A stretch of 64,000 bases of DNA, taken from assembly GCA_903847155.1 (NCBI GenBank), contig CAINCU010000028.1:203205-267204 (forward strand). Direction: 5' to 3'. The translations under genes and the position numbers were made by a program. This DNA is from an uncultured Gallionellaceae bacterium (GTDB lineage: Bacteria; Pseudomonadota; Gammaproteobacteria; Burkholderiales; Gallionellaceae). Below the pieces are notes generated by a model. That model was not told the DNA's origin, did no database searches, and worked only from the letters and a program-made list of their open reading frames with translations. Below, in pieces: positions 9,763 to 20,280 of this stretch (the first letter of the stretch is position 1; every line of letters starts with the position of its first letter).

Positions 9763-10614
9763 ATGACTACCCACCACTACACCCTCACCATTTCCTGCCC
9801 CGACCGTTCCGGCATCATCGCTGCAGTCACTGGCTTTATCGCGCAGCATGGTGGCTTTATTGTCGAGGCGAGTTATCACACGGAACTGGATGCGCAGCGC
9901 TTTTTTATGCGACAGGAGATACGCGCGGATTCCTTGCCGTTCGATGCGGCGGAATTCCGCCGCCGCTTTGCGCCGTTGGCTGACGAGTTTCAGATGAATT
10001 GGCAGTTGGCCGATTCTGCGCTCAAAAAGCGTTTGGTGGTGCTGGTAAGCAAGCAGGATCATTGTCTGGATGATTTGTTGCATCGCTGGCGTAGCGACGA
10101 ATTGCAGGTGGATATTCCCTGCGTGATTTCCAACCACGAGGATTTGCGCAGCTTTGTGGAGTGGCACGGCATTCCATATCTGTACGTGGACATGACGGAC
10201 AAGGTGGCGGCGTTCGAGAAGATCGCCACACTGTTCGAACAATATCGCGGCGACAGCATGGTGCTGGCGCGCTTCATGCAGATAATACCGCCGTCGCTGT
10301 GCCGGCGTTTTGCCGGGCGTATCATCAATATCCATCACAGTTTCCTGCCGTCGTTCGTCGGTGCCAAGCCGTATCATCAGGCCTATCTGCGCGGTGTGAA
10401 GCTGATCGGCGCGACTTGCCATTACGTGACCGACGAGCTGGATGCGGGACCGATCATCGAGCAGGACACGGTGCGCATCGACCACGGCGATACAGTGGAC
10501 GATCTGGTGCGTTATGGGCGCGATATCGAAAAGACGGTGTTGTCGCGCGGCTTGCGCTATCACGCGGAAGATCGTGTGCTGGTATGCGGTAACAAAACTA
10601 TTGTTTTCCGTTAA
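9763..10614 (+). CDS. purU: Formyltetrahydrofolate deformylase
   Basis: N-terminal ACT domain (LTISCPDRSGIIAAVTGFI) and formyltransferase core (NIHHSFLPSFVGAKPYHQAY, GATCHYVTDELDAGPIIEQD). Confidence 0.96.
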   Translation: MTTHHYTLTISCPDRSGIIAAVTGFIAQHGGFIVEASYHTELDAQRFFMRQEIRADSLPFDAAEFRRRFAPLADEFQMNWQLADSALKKRLVVLVSKQDHCLDDLLHRWRSDELQVDIPCVISNHEDLRSFVEWHGIPYLYVDMTDKVAAFEKIATLFEQYRGDSMVLARFMQIIPPSLCRRFAGRIINIHHSFLPSFVGAKPYHQAYLRGVKLIGATCHYVTDELDAGPIIEQDTVRIDHGDTVDDLVRYGRDIEKTVLSRGLRYHAEDRVLVCGNKTIVFR

Positions 10615-10653
10615 TGCATACGGAGTACTTGGCAATTTTTCCAGTATTAACAG

Positions 10654-11049
10654 TTGGAGGATGCAATGCCGATTAGTAAAGTTCCGGACGAATCCAAAGC
10701 AATTTCATTGCGCCGCTGGCGAGTGATGGAAATTGAAGTGCAGGATGGGACGCGCAGCCGCCACATATTGGGGCATGACGTTAAACAGGGTTTAGGTCGT
10801 GCATCCAGCCCGATTACGGATTTCAATTTGGACACCATGACTGCCACAACGCGCAGCGGCAGCAGCTATAAGTTAGTGGGCTTGCCGGGCAACTCCCGTC
10901 TCGGAAAAAACGCCTGGAGCAACTGGTGTCGCGATAATATAATTATTTCAGAGTTGGATGTGACAAAGGAATATTTCAACATCAATCAAGTTTCGACAAT
11001 CGGGTTCAAAAGGATCACCAACACTGCAAATAGAAAAGACGAACAGTAA
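10654..11049 (+). CDS. Hypothetical protein
   Basis: 131-aa ORF with RBS (ttggagg) upstream, followed by a strong terminator. Confidence 0.6.
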   Translation: MEDAMPISKVPDESKAISLRRWRVMEIEVQDGTRSRHILGHDVKQGLGRASSPITDFNLDTMTATTRSGSSYKLVGLPGNSRLGKNAWSNWCRDNIIISELDVTKEYFNINQVSTIGFKRITNTANRKDEQ

Positions 11050-11097
11050 TTGCCTGTACTCTGATAGAGAGATTTCCGAGCTATATTTATTTAGTTA

Positions 11098-11132
11098 AAA
11101 AAAACGGCCTGACATTGTCAGGCCGTTTACTG
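11098..11132. terminator. Bidirectional Rho-independent terminator
   Basis: aaAAACGGCCTGAC-att-GTCAGGCCGTTTa, perfect 12-bp stem between convergent genes. Confidence 0.88.
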
Positions 11133-11192
11133 TTACATATAACCAATAATCAATTGGTCTTTTCAAAATTCATTTGAATTTAGCTTGCTGGT

Positions 11193-11585
11193 TCATTTAG
11201 CCAGCAACAAAATATACTGAACCAGTTCCTTGATGTCTTTTTGCTTGGCTTCAGTTGTTTGCTTATAAACATTATCGTTTGCGATCATGGGTTGGTTACC
11301 CCAATTCCCGTGACCGCCCGTAGAGATTTTCTTGATCAGGAATTTTTCTACTGGCATGCCGCCTGTAGCTTGCTGCAAAGTCATGCCCGAGGTCGTATGT
11401 TCTATTTTCCCGTTGTAGAACTTGGAAATTTCCGTCCAGGATGGGCCGATAGATTTCGCGTCAATCTTATGGCAGATGCTGCAATAATTATTGTTCTTGG
11501 CCATCTCAGGCATGTCAGATGCAAGAACGCTACTTGAGACCATCAGGCCAATAATTGTAAAGATGCTCAGAATTTTTGCTTTCAT
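11193..11585 (-). CDS. Class I cytochrome c (c-551-like), secreted
   Basis: Signal peptide, CSICH haem motif, KIDAKSIGPSW, GHGNWGNQPM. Confidence 0.85.
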   Translation of the reverse strand: MKAKILSIFTIIGLMVSSSVLASDMPEMAKNNNYCSICHKIDAKSIGPSWTEISKFYNGKIEHTTSGMTLQQATGGMPVEKFLIKKISTGGHGNWGNQPMIANDNVYKQTTEAKQKDIKELVQYILLLAK

Positions 11586-12107
11586 GTTTTTTTCTCCTCT
11601 CGATTCTGTTCAATTTAACGAACTCCAAGTTACCAGCTCCCCGGAGTGTTACCGATGCCACGAAGATGCAACAAATAGGGAAACTACACTAATCTTCTTC
11701 GAAGATTAGTCACTACGTGCGACTCAAAACGTTGATTCTGGTTTATGCGCCCGGTTACAAGTTTAAAATTGAAACCACCAGAATTGAGCTGAAAACACTA
11801 TACAGCGTTGAAAAATATTTATCTATTTCTCCACAGTGAAAGGAAGGATTTTTTTCGTAAATGCTGATCCAGAAAGCGTGTCTTAACAAATTCTTACCAA
11901 ATATTTAACACTCTCTTTACATTGAGAGACTGATCACACAATTTACGGCAGCTCGTTGTGCCGAAATATACTTCATTAGGCGATGCGCATGATGCAATAC
12001 GTGAAGAAGCCCGTTTTTATTGTCATGCGGGCCAGTAGTATTTGAGAATAATTTCCGGAAAGTACGATTCGGAAAATTTGGTTCGTTGCAATTTGTGTCC
12101 GCGATGT

Positions 12108-12383
12108 TTAGCGCAATGATGTCACGTATTTCGTTTCAATTCGCACCCGTATGATTTCAGCTGATCGCTCGATGCGTGTAAGTATCGGGGGTAGTTCTTC
12201 AACTCGCTCTGCCGACTTGTGCAATTCTTCTGATTCGGTGGCATATGGCAGTTTGATAATTTCTCTCGCGTTGGATGCATCATCGACATCCACTCGATGT
12301 CGATGATGCGATTTACCTCGCGTCGGTTCAAGGTGTGCATGCGATTTGTCAGAGACAATCAATATTCTAATTTCACCTGCCAT
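12108..12383 (-). CDS. Doubtful small ORF
   Basis: 91-aa ORF; overlapping alternative frame 12122-12358; contains a perfect 14-bp inverted repeat, so coding status is uncertain. Confidence 0.25.
   Translation of the reverse strand: MAGEIRILIVSDKSHAHLEPTRGKSHHRHRVDVDDASNAREIIKLPYATESEELHKSAERVEELPPILTRIERSAEIIRVRIETKYVTSLR
12277..12309. repeat. Perfect inverted repeat/hairpin (14-bp arms, 5-nt loop)
   Basis: GCATCATCGACATC-CACTC-GATGTCGATGATGC. Confidence 0.85.
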
Positions 12384-12410
12384 TTAATGCTCTAGTTTTT
12401 TAAATTTTGG

Positions 12411-12441
12411 TTAAAAAAAAAGGGCACCTGACGGTGCCCCT
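12411..12441 (-). terminator. Rho-independent terminator of amtB
   Basis: Minus strand: GGGCACC-gtca-GGTGCCC followed by a long T run. Confidence 0.88.
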
Positions 12442-12480
12442 TGAATTTGGAGCCGGGGAGGCTCCGGGAGGAGAAAATTA

Positions 12481-14001
12481 TTAAAGGTTGTAAGAATTTT
12501 CGCCGTGATCGGCCAGATCCAAACCTTCTTCTTGAGCTTCGTCGCTTGCGCGGATACCGATTGTATTCTTCAGTATAAACAGGATCACGAAGGCAACAGT
12601 TGCAGACCACACCAGCGAGGTACCAACGGCCCACAATTGCGAAATGAATTGTGCAGAAGCATCAAAATCACCGACCTTGTTGGCAACATAATCCCATACG
12701 CCAGTCCCACCGAGTGCCGGGTTGACGAATATACCGGTACCGAGGGCACCTATGATACCGCCGACGCAGTGCACGCCGAATGCATCGAGCGCATCGTCAT
12801 ATTTCAGCTTGGCCTTGATTACAGACACGGCGAAGAAGCAGATGATTGCAGCCGCAGTGCAGATAATCATTGCTCCACCAACACCCACATACCCGGCAGC
12901 CGGAGTAATTGCCACCAGTCCCGCAACGATGCCGGAACAGACACCTAGCAGGCTTGGCTTACCCTTGACGATCCACTCGACTGCCGTCCAGACGACGCCT
13001 GCAACTGCGGTTCCAAACAAAGTGTTGAAGAACGCAAGGCCAGCTGAACCGTTAGCTTCCAGTGCCGAACCGGCATTGAAACCGAACCAACCCATCCACA
13101 GCAATCCTGTACCGATGGCTGTCATCATCAGACTGTGCGGTGCCATTGCCACTTTGCCGTAACCCTTGCGCGGGCCAAGCATCAGAGCCGCGATCAGCGC
13201 TGCGATACCTGCATTGATATGCACCACAGTACCGCCGGCGAAGTCGATTGCACCCTTCTGGAAGAGGAAACCGGCATGGCTGTTTGCGATGTCGCCAGCC
13301 TTGGCGCTGGTGTAAGCATCAGGACCGTCCCAGTACCAAACCATGTGTGCAATCGGCAGGTATGAGAAGGTGAACCACAGCACGCTGAATATGATCATCG
13401 ACGAGAACTTGAAACGTTCTGCAAAACCGCCGCTGATCAGCGCAACCGTGATCGCCGCAAAAGTCAGTTGGAACATGCAATACACGAAGTCAGGCAGGTA
13501 TTGGCCCTTGCTAAATGTTGCTGCAACAGCCGTCGTCGGATCGTCACCGGACATGAAGAACTTGTCGAGAGAACCTATGAACGGAGAAAGTACATTACCA
13601 TCGTGACCGGCCGTAAATGCCGCGCTATAACCATAAACCACCCACAGCACTGCGATGACACAGAAGATCGCAAAGCTTTGCATGACGGTGGACAACGCAT
13701 TTTTCCTGCGAACCATACCGGAATAGAACAGCGCCAATCCGGGAACGGTCATCAACAGCACGAATGCAGTGGAAGTCAACATCCAAGCTACGTCGCCCTT
13801 GTTGCAGTCAAAACCTTTATCGCCGCACTTGGGAGTTGCAGCGGGAGCATCTGCTGCAGGGGCTGCAGCAACAGCTGGAGCCGGTGCGGCCGCAGTTGCT
13901 GATGCGGCGGCAACTGCCGGGGCGGCTTCGTCAGCGTAGACCACACTTGTCAGGCCGCACAGCATGGCCAGCAAGGCGAAAAGCGCAAATAATTTATTCA
14001 T
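12481..14001 (-). CDS. amtB: Ammonium transporter
   Basis: AMT motifs: MLTSTAFVLLMTVPGLALFYSGMVRRKN, DFAGGTVVHINAG, DALDAFGVHCVGGIIG. Confidence 0.97.
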   Translation of the reverse strand: MNKLFALFALLAMLCGLTSVVYADEAAPAVAAASATAAAPAPAVAAAPAADAPAATPKCGDKGFDCNKGDVAWMLTSTAFVLLMTVPGLALFYSGMVRRKNALSTVMQSFAIFCVIAVLWVVYGYSAAFTAGHDGNVLSPFIGSLDKFFMSGDDPTTAVAATFSKGQYLPDFVYCMFQLTFAAITVALISGGFAERFKFSSMIIFSVLWFTFSYLPIAHMVWYWDGPDAYTSAKAGDIANSHAGFLFQKGAIDFAGGTVVHINAGIAALIAALMLGPRKGYGKVAMAPHSLMMTAIGTGLLWMGWFGFNAGSALEANGSAGLAFFNTLFGTAVAGVVWTAVEWIVKGKPSLLGVCSGIVAGLVAITPAAGYVGVGGAMIICTAAAIICFFAVSVIKAKLKYDDALDAFGVHCVGGIIGALGTGIFVNPALGGTGVWDYVANKVGDFDASAQFISQLWAVGTSLVWSATVAFVILFILKNTIGIRASDEAQEEGLDLADHGENSYNL

Positions 14002-14012
14002 CTCATCGCTCC

Positions 14013-15136
<1,124 letters not shown>

Positions 15137-15192
15137 GGTATTTCCTTTCGTTAAATGTTTAAGTGGGAACAAAATCTCCACGCCTACCATTC

Positions 15193-15208
15193 AGCAGCTT
15201 CCGTGCCA
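15193..15208 (-). promoter_or_regulatory. Putative sigma-54 promoter of the porin-glnK-amtB operon
   Basis: Minus strand TGGCACGGAAGCTGCT, GG-N10-GC spacing, vs consensus TGGCACG-N4-TTGCW. Confidence 0.7.
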
Positions 15209-15273
15209 GTGCGTTAAAACGCCGCTGTTATTGGGTTTCATTGACATCCGCAAAATTGATGCACAAAGGCAGC

Positions 15274-15288
15274 GCACCAAGGTTACGC
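15274..15288 (-). promoter_or_regulatory. Putative NtrC enhancer site
   Basis: Minus strand GCGTAACCTTGGTGC; one half-site matches GCAC-N7-GTGC, the other is degenerate; ~70 bp upstream of the sigma-54 element. Confidence 0.45.
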
Positions 15289-15369
15289 GCAATACAAACG
15301 CTATGCACTCAGTCGGTGCGGGGGAATTTGGTACACTGGACGCATCTCAATTTGAGAAGGGGAACAATC

Positions 15370-15594
15370 ATGCTGAATCCGAAATTCTTTGAAGAGATGT
15401 CGTCGAAATTGAGCGAGGCGATGGAGAACAGCCCAGCCAGGGATTTTCAAAAGAATGCGCGTGCCCTGTTGGCGCAGGGTTTTTCCAAGCTTGACTTGGT
15501 CACGCGTGAGGAATTTGAAGTACTCACCGAGCGTCTGGACAAACTGCAAGCGCGGCTGGATGCCCTGGAAACACAGGAAGAGCAAGAACAATAA
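15370..15594 (+). CDS. ubiK: Ubiquinone biosynthesis accessory factor UbiK (BMFP family)
   Basis: MLNPKFFEEMSSKLSEAMENSPARDFQKNARALLAQGFSKLDLVTREEFEVLTERLDKLQARLDALE. Confidence 0.9.
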   Translation: MLNPKFFEEMSSKLSEAMENSPARDFQKNARALLAQGFSKLDLVTREEFEVLTERLDKLQARLDALETQEEQEQ

Positions 15595-15595
15595 T

Positions 15596-17095
15596 ATGGG
15601 CTTGGCTGTTCTGTACAGTCGCGGATTGGCCGGTATGGATGCCGCGCTGGTGACGGTCGAAGTGCATCTCGCCAACGGCCTGCCCAATTTCACCATCGTC
15701 GGCCTGCCCGAGGTCGAGGTGAAAGAAAGCAAAGACCGAGTGCGCGCCGCTTTGCAGAATTGCCAGTTCGAATTTCCCGCACGGCGCATCACGGTCAACC
15801 TCGCGCCCGCCGACCTGCCCAAGGAAAGCGGGCGTTTCGATCTGCCCATCGCGCTCGGCATCCTCGCCGCTTCGGGGCAGATTCCTTCCGACCGCCTCAA
15901 TGATTACGAGTTTGCCGGAGAGCTGGCGCTGACCGGCGAGTTGCGCGCCATACGCGGCGCACTGGCGATGACCTACCGTGCGGCGAACAGCGGACGTGCC
16001 TTCATCCTGCCTGCGGTGAATGCGCCGGAAGCCGCGCTGGTGGAAGACGCCGTGGTGTACCCCGCGCAATCGTTGCTGCAAGTGGCGGCACATCTGGCCG
16101 GACGCGATGCGTTGACGCGGCATATTCCGGAAATCAAAACCATTGCACCGCACTACGCCGACATGCGCGAAGTGAAAGGCCAGTCGCAATCCAAACGCGC
16201 GCTGGAGATCGCCGCCGCCGGTTCGCACAGCGTGCTGATGTCCGGCCCGCCCGGCACCGGCAAGAGCATGCTGGCCGCGCGCTTTCCCGGCATCCTGCCC
16301 GCGATGACGCAAGTGGAAGCGCTGGAATCCGCCGCCATGCAATCGCTGGGCGGCATGTTTGAAGTGGAGAACTGGAAACGCAGACCATACCGGGCACCGC
16401 ACCATACTGCATCTGCGGTGGCCTTGGTCGGTGGCGGCAGCAATCCGCGTCCCGGCGAAATTTCCGTAGCCATGCACGGCGTATTGTTTCTGGACGAGTT
16501 GCCGGAATTTGATCGCAAAGTGTTGGAGGTCTTGCGCGAGCCGATGGAGAGCGGGCGCATCACCATCTCGCGTGCCGCGCGCCGTGCCGATTTCAAAGCG
16601 CAGTTCCAACTGGTCGCCGCGATGAATCCTTGCCCCTGCGGTTACCTTGGACATTTCAACGGCAAGTGCCGCTGCACGCCGGATCAAGTGGCGCGCTATC
16701 GCGGCAAAATCTCCGGCCCGTTGCTCGACCGCATCGACATCCAGATCGAAGTGCCCGCCGTGCCGCAGGAAGATTTGCTCAAACAATCCGACGGCGAAAA
16801 CAGCCTAGTCATTCAGAAGAGAGTGGAAGCCGCACGCCAACGCCAGCTCGCCCGTCAGAACAAACCCAACGCGCAACTCAGCGTCACCGAGATCGACAGC
16901 CACTGCGCGCCGGACGCGCAAGGCGCAGCGCTACTGCGACAAGCCATCACGCGCCTCAACCTGTCCGCGCGTGCCTACCATCGCGTGCTCAAAGTCGCGC
17001 GCACCATCGCCGATCTGGCCGCCAGCGAAAACATCCAGACCGCGCACATCGCCGAGGCGGTGCAATACCGGCGCATGGATAAAGCGGGCGGTTAA
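15596..17095 (+). CDS. comM: YifB-family Mg chelatase-like AAA ATPase (ComM)
   Basis: MGLAVLYSRGLAGMDAALVTVEVHLANGLPNFTIVGLPE, GPPGTGKSMLA, PHHTASAVALVGGG, NPCPCGYLG. Confidence 0.94.
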   Translation: MGLAVLYSRGLAGMDAALVTVEVHLANGLPNFTIVGLPEVEVKESKDRVRAALQNCQFEFPARRITVNLAPADLPKESGRFDLPIALGILAASGQIPSDRLNDYEFAGELALTGELRAIRGALAMTYRAANSGRAFILPAVNAPEAALVEDAVVYPAQSLLQVAAHLAGRDALTRHIPEIKTIAPHYADMREVKGQSQSKRALEIAAAGSHSVLMSGPPGTGKSMLAARFPGILPAMTQVEALESAAMQSLGGMFEVENWKRRPYRAPHHTASAVALVGGGSNPRPGEISVAMHGVLFLDELPEFDRKVLEVLREPMESGRITISRAARRADFKAQFQLVAAMNPCPCGYLGHFNGKCRCTPDQVARYRGKISGPLLDRIDIQIEVPAVPQEDLLKQSDGENSLVIQKRVEAARQRQLARQNKPNAQLSVTEIDSHCAPDAQGAALLRQAITRLNLSARAYHRVLKVARTIADLAASENIQTAHIAEAVQYRRMDKAGG

Positions 17096-17118
17096 TTTCC
17101 CGATATTTCAAAGATTAG

Positions 17119-17190
17119 TATCGTGGAGATGCTCGTCAATAGGCAATCTGCGTAACACACTTGATGGAGAGTGTCGTCTTTACTGGCTTA
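17119..17190. repeat. Intergenic repeat, copy C
   Basis: tatcgtggagatgctCGTCAATAGGCaATCTgcgtaacacacTTGATGGAGAgtgtcgtcTTTAcTGGCTT, collinear with copy B. Confidence 0.75.
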
Positions 17191-17195
17191 CCACC

Positions 17196-18596
17196 CTACT
17201 CCCCGCCGCCGTCCAATCCCAATTCCTGAATCTTGCGCGTGATGGTGTTGCGTCCCATGCCGAGCAGGTTGGCGGCTTCGATACGCCGTCCGCCTGTATG
17301 TTGCAGTGCTTGGGTGATGAGGGTGCGTTCAAATTCCTTGGTGAACGTGTCGAGGATGTTCGGCTCGTTGCGTTGCAGGGCGAGCGCGGCTTGTTGTGCG
17401 AGCGAGCTGCGCCAGTCGCTGAGCGCGGGCGCGGCGCTTGAGGCGGTGCGCCATTCTGCGGGCAGGTCGGCGATTTCCACTTGTTGCGTGGGCGTCATCA
17501 CCGTGAGCCAGTGGCACAGGTTTTCCAGTTGGCGCACGTTGCCGGGGATGTCTTGCGCGGCGAGGTAGTTGAGCGCGGCTTCGCTCAAAATCTTTTGCTC
17601 CACGCCCAATTCTTTCGCGCTCTTTTGCAGGAAGTGTTTCGCCAGCACGGGAATGTCTTCGCGCCGTTCGCGCAGCGGCGGCAGGCGCAGGCGGATGACG
17701 TTGAGGCGGTGGAACAGGTCTTCGCGGAACAGCCCCTGCTTCACGCGCTCGTCCAGATTCTGGTGGGTGGCGGCGATGATGCGCACGTTGGCCTTGATCG
17801 GCTGATGGCCGCCGACGCGGTAGAAATTTCCGTCCGACAATACGCGCAGCAAGCGTGTCTGCAACTCGGCGGGCATGTCGCCGATCTCGTCCAAAAACAG
17901 CGTACCGCCTTCGGCTTGTTCGAAGCGTCCGTGGCGTGTGGTGGTTGCGCCGGTGAACGCGCCGCGCTCGTGGCCGAATAATTCCGATTCAAGCAAATCC
18001 TTGGGGATGGCGGCGGTGTTGATGGCAACGAAAGGCTTGTCGGCGCGCAGACTGTGGCGGTGCAGCGCCTGCGCTACCAGTTCCTTGCCGGTGCCGGATT
18101 CGCCGTTGATGAGCACGGTGGCGTTGGATTGCGCCAAGCGTCCGATGGCGCGAAACACTTCCTGCATGGCGGGCGCGTGGCCGAGGATGTCCGGCGCATC
18201 CGGCGCATCGTTGCCGCTGATGTTCTTGCGCTGGCTTTGCGCCAAGGCGCGGCGTATCAGTTCGACCGCGTGGTTCACATCGAACGGCTTGGGCAGATAC
18301 TCGAACGCGCCGCCCTGGAACGAAGACACGGCGCTTTCCAGATCGGAATAGGCGGTCATGATGATGACTGGCAGCAGCGGATGATCGCGGCGTAGAATTT
18401 GCAGCATGTCCAGCCCGGAACTGCCGGGCATGCGGATGTCGCTGATGACCATCTGCGGCAGGCTATTGGAGAGCTCCTCCAGCGCTTCGTCGGCGGAAGC
18501 AAAGCTTTTATATTCGATCTGCTCGCGTGCCAGAGCTTTTTCCAGCACCCAGCGGATGGAGCGGTCGTCGTCGATGATCCAGACTGGTTTGCTCAT
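17196..18596 (-). CDS. ntrC: Nitrogen regulation response regulator NtrC
   Basis: Receiver domain, GESGTGKELVA, ELFGHERGAFTGA sigma-54 AAA motifs, C-terminal Fis HTH. Confidence 0.95.
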   Translation of the reverse strand: MSKPVWIIDDDRSIRWVLEKALAREQIEYKSFASADEALEELSNSLPQMVISDIRMPGSSGLDMLQILRRDHPLLPVIIMTAYSDLESAVSSFQGGAFEYLPKPFDVNHAVELIRRALAQSQRKNISGNDAPDAPDILGHAPAMQEVFRAIGRLAQSNATVLINGESGTGKELVAQALHRHSLRADKPFVAINTAAIPKDLLESELFGHERGAFTGATTTRHGRFEQAEGGTLFLDEIGDMPAELQTRLLRVLSDGNFYRVGGHQPIKANVRIIAATHQNLDERVKQGLFREDLFHRLNVIRLRLPPLRERREDIPVLAKHFLQKSAKELGVEQKILSEAALNYLAAQDIPGNVRQLENLCHWLTVMTPTQQVEIADLPAEWRTASSAAPALSDWRSSLAQQAALALQRNEPNILDTFTKEFERTLITQALQHTGGRRIEAANLLGMGRNTITRKIQELGLDGGGE

Positions 18597-18598
18597 AA

Positions 18599-19678
18599 TT
18601 ATTTTTCCATGTTAGTGAGCGGCAGCGTAACCGTGAAACAGGTACGCCCCGGCTCGCTTTCAAATTCGATGCTGCCTTGGTGCTGGCTCACGAAATCCTG
18701 CGCCAGCGTCAGCCCCAGACCGTGCCCGTCGGCACGACCAGATACCAGCGGATAAAAAATCTTGTCGCGCAGATGCGCCGGAATGCCGGGGCCGTTGTCG
18801 ATGATTTGCAATTCGACGGCGAGGCGATGGCGTTTCTTCATCAGCGTGACCTGGCGCGTGATGCGCGTGCGCAAGGTGATGGTGCCTTTGCCTTTCATGG
18901 CTTGTGCGGCGTTGCGCACGATGTTGAGTACGACTTGAATGAGTTGCTCTTTGTCGCCGTGCAACTCGGGCAGGCTCAAGTCGTAATCGCGCTGGATGAC
19001 CAAGCCTTCCGGCAGTTCGGCCAGCACCACACTGCGCACGCGCTCCAGCACTTCGTGGATGTTGAGTGCACTGAAATGGGGCGCATGTTGCGGCGTGAGC
19101 AGATTTTCCATCAGCGAGCGCAGGCGATCCGCCTCCTGGATCACCACTTGCGTATATTCGCGCAGGGCGGGTTTTTCCAGCTCCTGCTCCAGCAATTGCG
19201 CCGCGCCGCGTATGCCGCCCAGGGGGTTTTTGATCTCGTGCGCCAGATTGCGCAACAGCAGGCGGTTGGCCTGTGTCTGATCGAGCATCTGCTCTTCGCG
19301 TGCCAGTTTCAGCGGGCGGTCTATGGTATGAAATTCGAGCAGCAGCGCATGGTGGCTGAGGTGGATAGGCGTTACGGTGCAGCTCAAATGCAGCTTGTAG
19401 CCGAGTGTGTAGGTGCCCAGCATCAGGTCGTATTCGATGTGGCTGGCATGGCTGGCCAACGCCGATTGCATGGCGCTGAACAACTGCTCGGTATGGGTGA
19501 AAGCATGCTGCAAAGGATGACCCAACAAGTTGCTGTGGCTTACGGCAAACAGATGCTCCGCCGCCGGATTAAGATAGGCGATGCGCGACTGGTCGTCCAG
19601 CAGAATGACGGCGGTGGAAAGATGCTCTAGCGAGGGCAGTGGTGTGGTTGGCATGTCGTATACTGGAGCAGAAAACAT
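18599..19678 (-). CDS. ntrB: Nitrogen regulation sensor histidine kinase NtrB
   Basis: PAS domain, LLRNLAHEIKNPLGGIRGAAQLLE H-box, ATPase motifs; adjacent to ntrC. Confidence 0.94.
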   Translation of the reverse strand: MFSAPVYDMPTTPLPSLEHLSTAVILLDDQSRIAYLNPAAEHLFAVSHSNLLGHPLQHAFTHTEQLFSAMQSALASHASHIEYDLMLGTYTLGYKLHLSCTVTPIHLSHHALLLEFHTIDRPLKLAREEQMLDQTQANRLLLRNLAHEIKNPLGGIRGAAQLLEQELEKPALREYTQVVIQEADRLRSLMENLLTPQHAPHFSALNIHEVLERVRSVVLAELPEGLVIQRDYDLSLPELHGDKEQLIQVVLNIVRNAAQAMKGKGTITLRTRITRQVTLMKKRHRLAVELQIIDNGPGIPAHLRDKIFYPLVSGRADGHGLGLTLAQDFVSQHQGSIEFESEPGRTCFTVTLPLTNMEK

Positions 19679-19691
19679 GCCAAGCTAATTT

Positions 19692-20168
19692 CTATTTGAG
19701 ATGACTCAGTTCGGTTTTCAGCGCTTTGACATTACTTTCGTGTGCCGTTACATCGTCTTGCGCAGCACTGACATTTGCCTGGTATTTTGCTACGTTGCGA
19801 AAAGTCTGGCCGTTCGCGTTTTTGTAAACCTCCGGGGTGTCCTGAACCTGTTGCAAATTGGCGCGCGCATCGTCCAAAGCTTTTTGCTCGGTGGCAAGCT
19901 CGTCTTCCAGAATTGTGCGGCGTTTGTCATCGCGTCGCGCCTGCGTCGCGCCGTCCACACGAAAATCTGAATCGTTGTTGCGAGTTTTCGGCACGCGTTG
20001 CGCTTCCATGGTGGGCAATGGCTCCAACTCAAGTTTCTTACCCCCTTTAAGCGGGGTACTGGAGTAAGTTACGCGACCGTCTTTATCCACGCGCTTGTAG
20101 ATTTCCGCATGCGAAATTCCAGCGAATATAATGGCGCAACTCAAAATTGCCAAACGGAATCGATTCAT
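19692..20168 (-). CDS. DUF4124-domain secreted protein
   Basis: MNRFRLAILSCAIIFAGISHAEIYKRVDKDGRVTYSSTPLKGGKKLEL. Confidence 0.8.
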   Translation of the reverse strand: MNRFRLAILSCAIIFAGISHAEIYKRVDKDGRVTYSSTPLKGGKKLELEPLPTMEAQRVPKTRNNDSDFRVDGATQARRDDKRRTILEDELATEQKALDDARANLQQVQDTPEVYKNANGQTFRNVAKYQANVSAAQDDVTAHESNVKALKTELSHLK

Positions 20169-20231
20169 GGTCATACCTCGTAACACGGTGTGCAGAGTAT
20201 AGGTTAAGCCCCGCACAGAAACAAACCCGCA

Positions 20232-20260
20232 ATAAAAACGGAGCCGCGAGGGCCCCGTCC
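20232..20260 (-). terminator. Putative terminator downstream of glnA
   Basis: Minus strand CGGGGCC-ctcgc-GGCTCCG followed by TTTTTATT. Confidence 0.7.
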
Positions 20261-20280
20261 TTAATACCATCCAAAACAGC

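Noticed and set aside
9667-10635. 322-aa minus-strand ORF opposite purU
   Set aside because: Shadow ORF antisense to a complete PurU.
12122-12358. 78-aa alternative minus ORF
   Set aside because: Overlaps another doubtful ORF and a perfect hairpin; no family signal.
15524-16786. 420-aa minus-strand ORF opposite comM
   Set aside because: Low-complexity His/Arg/Gln-rich translation fully antisense to a well-supported AAA ATPase; typical shadow ORF of GC-rich coding DNA.
18677-19630. 317-aa plus-strand ORF opposite ntrB
   Set aside because: Shadow ORF antisense to NtrB.
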